This document shows, piece by piece, positions 27,810 to 36,482 of a DNA stretch of 64,000 nt. Source of the DNA: Allokutzneria sp. NRRL B-24872 (GTDB lineage Bacteria; Actinomycetota; Actinomycetes; Mycobacteriales; Pseudonocardiaceae). The stretch spans positions 1-64,000 of the forward strand of contig NZ_MUMH01000103.1 in NCBI RefSeq assembly GCF_002155965.1. Reading direction: 5' to 3'. The notes beneath the pieces are model-generated. The model worked only from the letters and a program-made list of their open reading frames with translations. It had not been told where the DNA came from and did not search any database. The position numbers were made by a program, and so were the translations under genes. How positions within the stretch are numbered: the stretch's first letter is position 1; every line of letters begins with the position of its first letter.

Positions 27810-28225
27810 ACTCCAAATCCGCTGAAAATCGCCCGGTGGATACTAGTTCCCGCCCGGCTGGTCACGTTCGCGATCGCCCCCGCTTCACAAAGGCATCACG
27901 CCGCGTACCTCCTCCGGGGTGAGTTCTGCGACCTGTTGTGTCGCCGCACCGCCGAACGGAGGACAGCCCGCCGCGGGCCCCCGGAACGCCGAAAACGAAG
28001 AAAAGGCCAGCTCAGCAAGGGTTTCGCGGCGACAGCACCCGGTATCGGCCGCTCCCCCGAGCGGATGACGCTGACAACAGGCTGGCTTCGGCAGTGCCGA
28101 CCGGGTAGTCGCAGCGTCCCACGGATCGTATCCTCAAGGGTGACGCTCCCAACGGGGGCGCCCGCCGGGTCCGGCGGCAACCGTGACGCCCGGCGCTAGC
28201 GAGAAGATGTGCCGGAGGAGGATCC
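27810..28225. other. 416-nt divergent intergenic region, prfC / DUF3040
   Basis: No gene with start, RBS and codon pattern is convincing here, and no known ncRNA or riboswitch was recognised. It must hold promoters in both directions. TAGTAT near 27843 (reading minus) is a possible -10 for prfC, and the [11 protein letters not shown] at 28216-28223 serves DUF3040. A small GC-rich hairpin (GCCCGC/GCGGGC) lies near 27968-27980. Confidence 0.4.
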
Positions 28226-28624
28226 ATGCCACTCTCCGAGCACGAGCAGCGACTGCTCGACCAGATTGAGCGCGCGCTCTACGCCGAGGATCCGAAGTTC
28301 GCATCGACGGTGCGCGGTTCCCGGCTACGGCGGCCCTCCAGAAGGCGTCGCCTCCAGGGTGTCGCCATTCTGATCATCGGTCTACTACTGCTCGTCGTCG
28401 GGGTCGCGCTACCCGTGGCACGGGTCGCGGAGATCCCGGTGCTCAGCGTCATCGGGTTCCTGCTGATGTTCGGCGGGGCCATGTGGGCCCTCTCCGCGGT
28501 CGGTCAACGCGACCAGGCCGTCGAGGAGGGTGGCGGCAAACCACAGCAGACGACACCACGCCGGAGTTCGTTCGCGCAGCGGATGGAAGAGCGGTTCCGC
28601 CGCAGGTTCGACGACAACGGCTAA
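28226..28624 (+). CDS. DUF3040 membrane protein
   Basis: 132 residues. N-terminal MPLSEHEQRLLDQIERALYA is the DUF3040 signature, followed by a basic stretch (RRPSRRRRLQ) and two membrane helices (GVAILIIGLLLLVVGVALPV and VLSVIGFLLMFGGAMWALSA), then a charged cytoplasmic tail. The function is unknown. In actinobacteria this gene sits close to mraZ at the head of the dcw cluster, as here if the transglutaminase operon is ignored. The start is secured by an AGGAGG-type RBS. Confidence 0.88.
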   Translation: MPLSEHEQRLLDQIERALYAEDPKFASTVRGSRLRRPSRRRRLQGVAILIIGLLLLVVGVALPVARVAEIPVLSVIGFLLMFGGAMWALSAVGQRDQAVEEGGGKPQQTTPRRSSFAQRMEERFRRRFDDNG

Positions 28625-28640
28625 GCACTGACACAACCGC

Positions 28641-28702
28641 AACCACCAAGGGCTGCCACATCGCCTCCCTCTCCCGGGACGGTGCGGCAGCCCTTGGTGG
28701 TT
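28641..28702. terminator. Long-armed hairpin after DUF3040
   Basis: A 17-bp perfect stem: AACCACCAAGGGCTGCC (28641-28657) and GGCAGCCCTTGGTGGTT (28686-28702), with a 28-nt loop. It starts 17 nt after the DUF3040 stop and is followed within 20 nt by palindromic element B. The stem is longer than needed for a terminator. Confidence 0.7.
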
Positions 28703-28719
28703 TCCGCCGCTCGCCCCCT

Positions 28720-28807
28720 CGCGCGCTGAAGTGGTCCAAACCTTTCCCGTTTCGTACCGGTAGCGGGAAAGAGAGCGCTCCCCACGGCCGCTAGGAGTAC
28801 GAAACGG
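28720..28807. repeat. Palindromic intergenic element, copy B (convergent junction)
   Basis: Arms CCCGTTTCGTAC (28746-28757) and GTACGAAACGG (28797-28807). The left flank GAAGTGGTCCA plus the arm and CGGTAGCGGGA match the reverse complement of copy A almost base for base, while the central GGGAAAGAGAGCGCTCCC (28765-28782) matches copy A in the direct orientation. Located between the converging ends of DUF3040 and the transglutaminase operon. Confidence 0.75.
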
Positions 28808-28839
28808 ATTCTTGGCGGCCTGGCGGACGTTGGGGCGGG

Positions 28840-29406
28840 TCAGCGCGTGGGCATGGCGGAGCGGGGGAACAGCTTCGCGCGCAAGGACATCGGCGCGTTC
28901 ACCGCGAGGCTGGCCAGCACCTGGTCCAACGCCGCCGGGAGTTCCGACGGCGTGGAAGCGCTCGCGCCGTACCAGGATCGCTCGACCTCGCCGACGAGCA
29001 CGCGCAGCCCGGCGCGCCCGGACTCGTCCAGGCTGTGCTCGCGCGCGAGCTTCGTCGCGGCCACGCGAACCGTGTCCGTCTCGGCGATCCCCGTGCCGCG
29101 GTCCACGCTCGCCGCGACCAACTCCTGCCAGGCGGCGTCGGCGGCGTCCGCGCCCCCGGCGGCCACGGCGTCCAGCCGCTGCTGCCGAAGCGCCCCACGC
29201 ACCCAGGACGGCAGCAGCGCGAGGTAACCACCGCCCAGCACGATCAGCAGCAGTGCCCACACGAACCCCGGCAGCGTCCACCACAGCGGCAGCAGGACGG
29301 CGATGACGCCGAGCCCGGTCGCCGTCGCCGCCCAGAACTCAGGCAGGGCAACGGTCTTCGACAGCCGCGCACGCCACGGCGTCGCGGCGGCGAGCAGGGC
29401 GCTCAT
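28840..29406 (-). CDS. Membrane protein following TgpA (DUF4129-like, stand-alone)
   Basis: 188 residues from ATG 29406, overlapping the transglutaminase stop (ATGA). Two membrane segments (GLGVIAVLLPLWWTLPGFVW, ALLLIVLGGGYLALLPSWV) precede a helical soluble domain (AAWQELVAASVDRGTG...LRVLVGEVERSWYGASA). That layout resembles the DUF4129 tail normally fused to TgpA-type transglutaminases, here as a separate last gene in the operon. Family assignment is tentative. Function probably depends on TgpA. Confidence 0.7.
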   Translation of the reverse strand: MSALLAAATPWRARLSKTVALPEFWAATATGLGVIAVLLPLWWTLPGFVWALLLIVLGGGYLALLPSWVRGALRQQRLDAVAAGGADAADAAWQELVAASVDRGTGIAETDTVRVAATKLAREHSLDESGRAGLRVLVGEVERSWYGASASTPSELPAALDQVLASLAVNAPMSLRAKLFPRSAMPTR

Positions 29407-31394
29407 CGCGCTGCCTCCTGATTCCCGCCAGCGGAGCTTCGATGTCGTCTCCTCCGCGCGCGCGTCGCGACGGCGGCTCCAGCGGCGCCCGCGACGGCGA
29501 GCAGCAGCAGGATCTCCCACCACACCACGGCCGCCGGGACCCGCATCGCCCCGAACAGGAGGACTCGGTCGTCGCCACCGCCGGGAGCCACCGGCGCGGT
29601 CGTAGCGGTCGGCGCGGACGACGGGTTCGACTGGGGCGTCGTGGTGCGCCCGGCCGAGGGCTCGTTGCCGCTCTGGTTGCCGCCGCTGGTGGACCCCTCG
29701 ATCTCGTAGGGCGCGGTCACACCGCGCCCGTTGGCCTGCGGGGTCGGGTCGAACCTGGTCCAGCCGATGCCGGGGAAGTGCAGCTCCACCCACGCGTGGG
29801 CGTCGTTGGTGGTGATCACGTGGTAGCCACCGGCGTCGTAGCCCTGGGTGAAGCCGATGGCCACGCGCGCCGGGATGCCCGCGGCGCGCGCCAGGACCGC
29901 CATCGACGATGCGAACTGCTCGCAGAACCCGGTCTTGCCGTTGAACAGGAAGTCCACCAGGCCGTCGGAGTCGCCACCGGCCACCGTCTGCAGGCTGTAG
30001 GTGAAGCCGTTGCCGGGGTCGGTGAAGTGCTTGCGCAGCGCGAGGGCCTTGTCGTAGTTCGTCCGCGCCGAGGCCGTGATCCGGCGGGCCAGGTCGGTGA
30101 TCCTGGGGTCGACGTCGATCTCCAGGTACTCCGCGCCGATCTCCTGGGTGTCCACGCGCGTCCCCGTCGCGCGCAGTGCCTCCGGGGTCGGGTTCGCCAG
30201 CACGCTCATCTGCGTGTAGCGCTCCACGCGCTTCTTCTCGTCGTTGAAGACCACGCCGACCTTGGGGTCGTAGAGCCAGTCGTCGGGAACGCCGTCCAGT
30301 CCCATCGGCACGCCGTAGACCGGGACCCAGTGGTCGAGGTAGCCGACCGTCTCGATGTCGATCTGCTTCGGCTTGCCCAGGCTCTCCGGGTTCGCCCCCA
30401 CGTTGACCAGCTTGCCGGTGACGGGGGCTCCGCTGAGCGGGCTGTTGACCGACCAGCCGTTCCTGCGGTCGTACTGGCGCAGCGTCAGCGACCGCAGGTA
30501 GGACACCTCGTCGAGGCCGCGCACCCGGAACAGCTCGATGGTTCCCTTGCGCTCCAACTGCCCGCGCAGCGACGCGAACGGCTTGATGCCCATGCCCGCC
30601 GTGCCCGAGTTGCCGCCGACTCCCGGCAGCCTGCCCGCGGTGCCGACCAGCGTCAGCGTGGACCCGCCGACGATCGCCACGACCAGGCCGATGACCGTCA
30701 CCGCCGACGCGCTGAAGCCGGAACCACCGCCGCGACGGCCGTTCTTCTCGCCGTTCTGCCCGCGTGCGGGGAGCCCGAGCCTGCCGCGCCACAGGCGGTG
30801 CCGCTGCGCCTCGTCCACCACCAGCAGGAGCGCGAAACCGCCGGCTCCCAACGCGAAGGACCACCACGGCAGCATCTCGTCGGCCAGCGAGGCGGGGACG
30901 GCGAAGACGCACAGCAGCACCAGACCGGCGGCTGCGGGCGCCTGCGCCGCGGTGGCGAGCGTGTCCACCGCGATCATCACGATGCCGACCGCGAGCGCGG
31001 ACAGGCACAGTATCGCCGACGTCCCGCTCACCGGGGGTACGCCCGTGCGGACCTGCTGCACGGATTCGCTGAGCACGTTGCCCAGTTCCTGCAAGGCTTC
31101 CGGGCCCGGCAGCACGCCGAACAACCCGCTGCGGGTGAACACCGCGGTCAGGAAGAACGCCAGCGCGCAGATCTGGCCGAGCGCGACGACGAAGATCGGT
31201 GCCCGGATCGCGCGCAGGCCGGTGCCGACCGCGATCACCACCGCGATGGTCACGGCGACGAAGCCGATCCACCGCCCGCCCTCGATCACCGCGGAGAGCG
31301 CGGTCGCCGCGCCCAGCACGGAGACCGCCGCGGCGAGGGAGATCGCGGCGCCGTGCTCGGTCGACGGTGCCAGCACCGCGTGTCGTGAACTCAC
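29403..31394 (-). CDS. TgpA-type membrane transglutaminase-like protein
   Basis: 663 residues from GTG 31394 (GTGA overlap with DUF58). About six N-terminal membrane helices in the first ~210 residues are followed by an extracytoplasmic transglutaminase-like domain with catalytic Cys in GKTGFCEQFASSMAVLARAA, His in NDAHAWVELHFPGIGW, and Asp in RFDPTPQ. A Ser/Thr/Pro linker and a single C-terminal helix close the protein. Such proteins occur with DUF58 and MoxR genes, as here, probably acting on envelope proteins. The downstream DUF4129-like gene would complete the usual domain set. Confidence 0.9.
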   Translation of the reverse strand: MSSRHAVLAPSTEHGAAISLAAAVSVLGAATALSAVIEGGRWIGFVAVTIAVVIAVGTGLRAIRAPIFVVALGQICALAFFLTAVFTRSGLFGVLPGPEALQELGNVLSESVQQVRTGVPPVSGTSAILCLSALAVGIVMIAVDTLATAAQAPAAAGLVLLCVFAVPASLADEMLPWWSFALGAGGFALLLVVDEAQRHRLWRGRLGLPARGQNGEKNGRRGGGSGFSASAVTVIGLVVAIVGGSTLTLVGTAGRLPGVGGNSGTAGMGIKPFASLRGQLERKGTIELFRVRGLDEVSYLRSLTLRQYDRRNGWSVNSPLSGAPVTGKLVNVGANPESLGKPKQIDIETVGYLDHWVPVYGVPMGLDGVPDDWLYDPKVGVVFNDEKKRVERYTQMSVLANPTPEALRATGTRVDTQEIGAEYLEIDVDPRITDLARRITASARTNYDKALALRKHFTDPGNGFTYSLQTVAGGDSDGLVDFLFNGKTGFCEQFASSMAVLARAAGIPARVAIGFTQGYDAGGYHVITTNDAHAWVELHFPGIGWTRFDPTPQANGRGVTAPYEIEGSTSGGNQSGNEPSAGRTTTPQSNPSSAPTATTAPVAPGGGDDRVLLFGAMRVPAAVVWWEILLLLAVAGAAGAAVATRARRRRHRSSAGGNQEAAR

Positions 31395-32659
31395 CAGGCA
31401 GCCCCGCCCTTCCCCACGGCCATCCGGTCGGCGGTGCTGTGGCACAGCCGCGTCCAGACGGTGGTCATCGGCGTCCGCGCGTCGGCGATCATGACGCCCC
31501 AGCCCGCCGAGGTCAGCAACCGCGCGACCTCCTGGGGGTCGGCGGCCCCCTCCTCGCTGGAGCCCGCCCAGCTCTTGACGTCCAGCAGCACCGCGAGGCT
31601 GCGCACCGACCGCTGCCGGTACTTGATCAGCTCGTGCACGGCCGAGGGCGTGGTCGCGCCGAGCACCGCGATCAGCTCGCGACCCGAACCGGGGTCGTTG
31701 CTGCACGCCAGGTCCCTGCGGTGGGACGGGCGAAGCGCCGCGAGCGCGTCGAGCACCTCGGTGTCGCTGTGCCCGCCGTCGCTCTGCCCACCGGCGAGCG
31801 CGTGCCCGTCCTCGGTGCTCAGCCGGACGTGCTGGCCGTGCCGGTGCAGGTGCAGGCAGATGCTCGCGGTCAGCGACACCGCCCACTCCAGGCTGGAGCT
31901 GGGGCCGCTGCCCCGGTGCGCCGACTCGCGCGCGTCCAGCAGCACCGCGATCCCGCCGCGCCACGGGCGTTCCTCGACCCGCACCATCAGCTCGTCGCGG
32001 CGCGCGGTCGAGCGCCAGTGCACCTTGCGCATGTCGTCACCGTGCCGATACTGCCGGACGATCGCGTCGTCCTCGCCCTGCCCGGTGCGCAGCCGGATCG
32101 CGCCGTCGTCCCCGGTGCCCAGGCCCGCGCCGACCGGGAGCCCGGAGAGGCCGACGATCTTCGGTGCGACGATCAGCCTGCTGGTCCCGCCGAGCTCGCG
32201 CTCGAACTCGGCCAACCCGAAGGGATCGGTGATCCGCGCGCGCATCGGGCCGAGCTGGTGCACCCCGCGCAGCACCGGCTGCAACGGGTAGCGCAGACCG
32301 ACGGAACTCTTGCGCGACATGCGTTCCACGACGAAGCGCGGTCTGCTGCCCAGCGCGTACGGGACCCCGTCCTCCAGCAGCAGCCCGCCGGAGGGCACGC
32401 GGCCGGTGCTGCGCAGCTCCACGCGCACCTCGGCGGCGTTGCCCACGTGCACGCGCTCGGGCAGCACGTGCCGCAGCGCGACGAGACCGACGCGCGCGCC
32501 CGCGGCCAGCACGGCCGACAGCACGGGGAGCGCGACGGCGAAGATGGCCACCCGCAACAGGTCCCGCTCGTTGAGCACCAGCGCGCAGAGCGCGGCGGCG
32601 ATGCCCGCTGCGAGCAGGCAGCGCCCGCGCGTGGTGAGGCCGGACAGGGCGCCCCGCAT
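31391..32659 (-). CDS. DUF58 (von Willebrand A-like) protein
   Basis: 422 residues. Two close N-terminal membrane helices ([34 protein letters not shown]), then a beta-rich region, and the DUF58 core YRHGDDMRKVHWRSTARRDELMVR with a downstream vWA-like fold (AVLLDARESAHRG). Partner of MoxR ATPases in envelope-related chaperone systems. It starts 1 nt after the MoxR stop and overlaps tgpA by 4 nt. Pfam-type naming only; the biochemical role is unknown. Confidence 0.88.
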   Translation of the reverse strand: MRGALSGLTTRGRCLLAAGIAAALCALVLNERDLLRVAIFAVALPVLSAVLAAGARVGLVALRHVLPERVHVGNAAEVRVELRSTGRVPSGGLLLEDGVPYALGSRPRFVVERMSRKSSVGLRYPLQPVLRGVHQLGPMRARITDPFGLAEFERELGGTSRLIVAPKIVGLSGLPVGAGLGTGDDGAIRLRTGQGEDDAIVRQYRHGDDMRKVHWRSTARRDELMVRVEERPWRGGIAVLLDARESAHRGSGPSSSLEWAVSLTASICLHLHRHGQHVRLSTEDGHALAGGQSDGGHSDTEVLDALAALRPSHRRDLACSNDPGSGRELIAVLGATTPSAVHELIKYRQRSVRSLAVLLDVKSWAGSSEEGAADPQEVARLLTSAGWGVMIADARTPMTTVWTRLCHSTADRMAVGKGGAAW

Positions 32660-33736
<1,077 letters not shown>

Positions 33737-34219
33737 TCGACAGACCTCCATGGTGGTGCGGCTCCCACGCGGTGCCCGCGTCACCGGCCGACGACACCGG
33801 CGGGGCGGGTTGATGCTCGATCCCGCGAGCGGATCTTCGGCGGTCGTCCGGCGAACGACGAGCAGCGTGACACGCAGTGTGTCAAAACCTGGCGAAGCTC
33901 CCCACCCCGTCCGGGCACCCGGGTTTCCCCACCTCGCCCCACCTGCTCGTCAGCGACCGGATGGCCGCCGGCGATGCTCACCCTAATGGGGGAATTCCGC
34001 CGCTCCCGTCCCCCGGTAGTGGGATGCCTTCCGGGCGTGGGGCAGCCGTCACCCCCCACGTGGACCCACCCTCGTCTAGCTGCGGAAACGTCACTCGGGC
34101 GGTCGAAAAACGGGCCTTGATCGCGTTGACTGTGGTGGAAAGTGGGGTACTGTGGCGGCCGGTGGGGAGAACGGGGTCCCCGCTGCCGGTCCGGACGGGT
34201 CGGTGGGGAGGTGAAGCCG
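33737..34219. promoter_or_regulatory. Divergent intergenic region moxR / mraZ
   Basis: 483 nt without a convincing gene. It holds the moxR operon promoter on the minus strand and the mraZ promoter and boxes (34126-34166, separate entry). An inverted repeat TGACAC-GCAGT-GTGTCA at 33868-33884 may be an operator. The segment 33890-34080 is C-rich with short repeats (GGGATGCC, CCCCGTC) and no recognised element. Confidence 0.5.
34126..34166 (+). promoter_or_regulatory. mraZ promoter with four MraZ-type boxes
   Basis: A housekeeping promoter fits TTGACT (34126-34131), 16 nt, TACTGT (34148-34153). Four GTGG boxes begin at 34132, 34142, 34152 and 34162, exactly one per 10 bp, spanning the region from the -35 to just past the -10. 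MraZ in other bacteria binds direct repeats with a 10-bp period (TGGGN-N5) at its own promoter, so autoregulation is strongly suggested. Confidence 0.75.
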
Positions 34220-34651
34220 GTGTTTCTCGGTACCCACAACCCAAAGCTGGATGACAAGGGCCGGCTCACGCTGCCGGCCAAGTTTCGCGACGCGTTGGCG
34301 GGGGGGCTGATGGTCACCAAGGGACAGGACCACTGCCTCTACGTGTTCCCGCGCGCGGAGTTCGAGCAGATGGCGCGCAAGGTCGCCGAGGCCCCGTTCA
34401 CCAACGAGGCCGTCCGCGCCTACCAGCGCTACCTCTTCGCCGGGACCGACGAGCAGCGACCGGACTCCCAGGGCCGCGTCACCATCGTCCCGGAGCTGCG
34501 CCGCTACGCCGGGCTCAGCAAGGAGTGCGTCGTCATCGGCGCCATCACCCGCCTGGAGATATGGGACTCCTCGGCGTGGCAGACCTACCTCGAGGACAAC
34601 GAGGAGAACTACGCGAAGGCGAGGGAGGAAGTCCTGCCGGGGATGTTCTGA
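34220..34651 (+). CDS. mraZ: MraZ, dcw cluster transcriptional regulator
   Basis: 143 residues from GTG 34220 ([20 protein letters not shown]), with GGGGAGG 8 nt upstream; GTG 34211 and 34142 give longer, atypical N-termini. Two SpoVT-AbrB-like repeats carry the DxxGR signatures ([14 protein letters not shown] and [14 protein letters not shown]). It forms ring-shaped oligomers that bind spaced repeats in its own promoter and usually represses the dcw operon. First gene of mraZ-rsmH-ftsL-ftsI. The length equals the actinobacterial norm. Confidence 0.95.
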   Translation: MFLGTHNPKLDDKGRLTLPAKFRDALAGGLMVTKGQDHCLYVFPRAEFEQMARKVAEAPFTNEAVRAYQRYLFAGTDEQRPDSQGRVTIVPELRRYAGLSKECVVIGAITRLEIWDSSAWQTYLEDNEENYAKAREEVLPGMF

Positions 34652-34878
34652 TCCCGGCACGTGGTCGTGGTTCGGGTGCCGTGAGGCCTCGGTCCGCTCG
34701 ATCTCTCGGTCCTGGTGCACCTTCCCCGGTACCAGGCTCGACGGGCGGGCGGGGACCTGGCGACATCCGCCACACCCGCCGTGATACTCCACAGTGGACG
34801 TCCACAGAGGACAGACAGGGGTCGGTGCGCCGGTCGAGTGATCGTCAGAGCGCGGAGCAGGGCAAGGGAGGGACCGCC

Positions 34879-35841
34879 ATGGCGGAGTCGGCGCGGCCCG
34901 CGCACATCCCGGTCCTGCTCGACCGCACGATCAACCTGTTGCGCCCGGCCCTGGAGAAGGGCCCCGCCGTCGTCGTCGACGGCACGCTCGGCCTCGGCGG
35001 TCACTCCGAGGCGATGCTCACCGCCTTCCCCGAGCTCACCCTGGTCGGCCTCGACCGCGACCCGCGCGCACTGGAACTCGCCGGTGCGCGGCTCGCGCCG
35101 TTCGGCGAGCGCGCCAAGCTCGTGCACGCCGTCTACGACGAACTGCCCTCCGCGCTGGACGGCCTCGGCATCGACCACGTCGACGGGGTGCTCTTCGACC
35201 TCGGCGTCTCCTCGATGCAGCTCGACGAGGCCGACCGCGGTTTCGCCTACGCCAAGGACGCCCCGCTGGACATGCGGATGGACCCCACCGCGGGGCTCAC
35301 CGCCGCCGACGTGCTCAACGAGTACGCGCCCGGCGAGCTGATCCGCGTGCTGCGCGACTACGGCGAGGAGCGCTTCGCCAAGCGCATCGTCTCCGCCGTC
35401 GTCCGCGAGCGCACCAAGGAGCCCTTCACCACCAGCGCCCGGCTGGTCCAGCTGCTCTACGACGCCGTTCCCGCCGCGACCAGGCGCACCGGCGGCCACC
35501 CGGCCAAGCGCACCTTCCAGGCGCTGCGCATCGAGGTCAACGGCGAGCTGGAGGTCTGGCGCAGGGCGCTGCCGAACGCGCTGGACGCGCTGGCGCCGGA
35601 GGGCCGGGTCGTCGTGCTGTCCTACCACTCGCTGGAAGACAAGATCACCAAGCGCGAGCTGGTCGCCAGGTCGACCTCGCGCACGCCAGTGGGCCTGCCG
35701 GTCGAACTGCCCGGCCACGGCCCCGAGTTCCGGTTGATCACCCGCGGCTCCGAGCCCGCGACGGAGGAGGAGATCGCGCAGAACCCGCGCGCCGCCTCCG
35801 TCCGGTTGCGCGCCGCAGAGCGGATCGGGGAGGCGTCATGA
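34879..35841 (+). CDS. rsmH: 16S rRNA (cytosine-1402 N4)-methyltransferase
   Basis: 320 residues from ATG 34879 (AGGGAGGG just upstream). The MraW family motifs are present: [61 protein letters not shown], and near the C-terminus [15 protein letters not shown]. It methylates N4 of C1402 in the ribosomal P site. 227 nt separate it from mraZ; that gap contains one copy of the TCCACAGTGGA palindrome (34788-34798) next to a near-repeat TCCACAGAGGA. The stop overlaps ftsL (ATGA). Confidence 0.95.
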   Translation: MAESARPAHIPVLLDRTINLLRPALEKGPAVVVDGTLGLGGHSEAMLTAFPELTLVGLDRDPRALELAGARLAPFGERAKLVHAVYDELPSALDGLGIDHVDGVLFDLGVSSMQLDEADRGFAYAKDAPLDMRMDPTAGLTAADVLNEYAPGELIRVLRDYGEERFAKRIVSAVVRERTKEPFTTSARLVQLLYDAVPAATRRTGGHPAKRTFQALRIEVNGELEVWRRALPNALDALAPEGRVVVLSYHSLEDKITKRELVARSTSRTPVGLPVELPGHGPEFRLITRGSEPATEEEIAQNPRAASVRLRAAERIGEAS

Positions 35842-36482
35842 GCGCGCCGGCACGTTCCGAACCACCCGTCTCGCGCGGGCAGGGCACCCAGCCCGTTCGC
35901 GACCGCGAGGCCGAGCGCGCCGCGCAGCACCGGCGCTCCGCAGCGGCCGAGCGCGCCTACGCCCGCAGGGCGCACCGCACCGGGGCCGCCGTGCCCGAGC
36001 GCCGCGCCGCGCCCGCGCCGAGGGCTCCCTTCGTGCTGCTGGTGATGGGCCTGCTCGGTACCGGCATCGTCGCGTCGCTGTGGCTGTCCACGGCCGCCGC
36101 CGCCGACTCCTACCGGCTGGAGGAGACCCGGCGCGAGGTCCGCAAGGGCGCCGAGGACGTGGAGCGGCTGCGCCGCGAGGTGTCCACTTTGGAGTCTCCG
36201 ATCGAGCTGGACCGCCGCGCCCGCGAGCGCGGCATGGTCCCCGCCGGTGACCCCGCGCGCCTGCAGGTCCAGCCCAACGGCGACGTCGAGGTCGTCGGCG
36301 ATCCGAAGGCCGCCGAGAAGCCGCGCTCCAGCGTGCGCAGCCAGCCGCCGCCGGAACAGCAGCAGCCCGCTCCTCCCGCACCCCCGGCTCCTCCCGCTCC
36401 GCCTGCGGGGCAGCAGCAGCCGCCCGCGCAGCAGCCTCCGGCCGGGCAGCAGCAGCCCCCGGCGGCCGGTGGGGGCGGCTGA
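35838..36482 (+). CDS. ftsL: FtsL-like bitopic division protein
   Basis: 214 residues. A long basic cytoplasmic N-terminus (about 64 residues), one membrane helix ([19 protein letters not shown]), then a short periplasmic coiled coil ([20 protein letters not shown]) and a low-complexity Pro/Gln tail. This is the position and topology of actinobacterial FtsL, which with FtsB and FtsQ recruits FtsW/FtsI. The sequence itself is too variable for certainty. Overlaps rsmH by 4 nt and shares its stop/start with ftsI (TGATG). Confidence 0.82.
   Translation: MSAPARSEPPVSRGQGTQPVRDREAERAAQHRRSAAAERAYARRAHRTGAAVPERRAAPAPRAPFVLLVMGLLGTGIVASLWLSTAAAADSYRLEETRREVRKGAEDVERLRREVSTLESPIELDRRARERGMVPAGDPARLQVQPNGDVEVVGDPKAAEKPRSSVRSQPPPEQQQPAPPAPPAPPAPPAGQQQPPAQQPPAGQQQPPAAGGGG

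Noticed and set aside
26106..28199. Long plus-strand open frame (697 codons) opposite prfC
   Set aside because: Antisense to a complete RF3 gene, with biased composition and no recognisable domain.
27810..28225. Structured ncRNA or c-di-AMP riboswitch in the prfC/DUF3040 gap
   Set aside because: Some GGAGGA and GCCGAAC words suggested it, but the conserved core of the ydaO class could not be assembled and the downstream gene is not a typical target.
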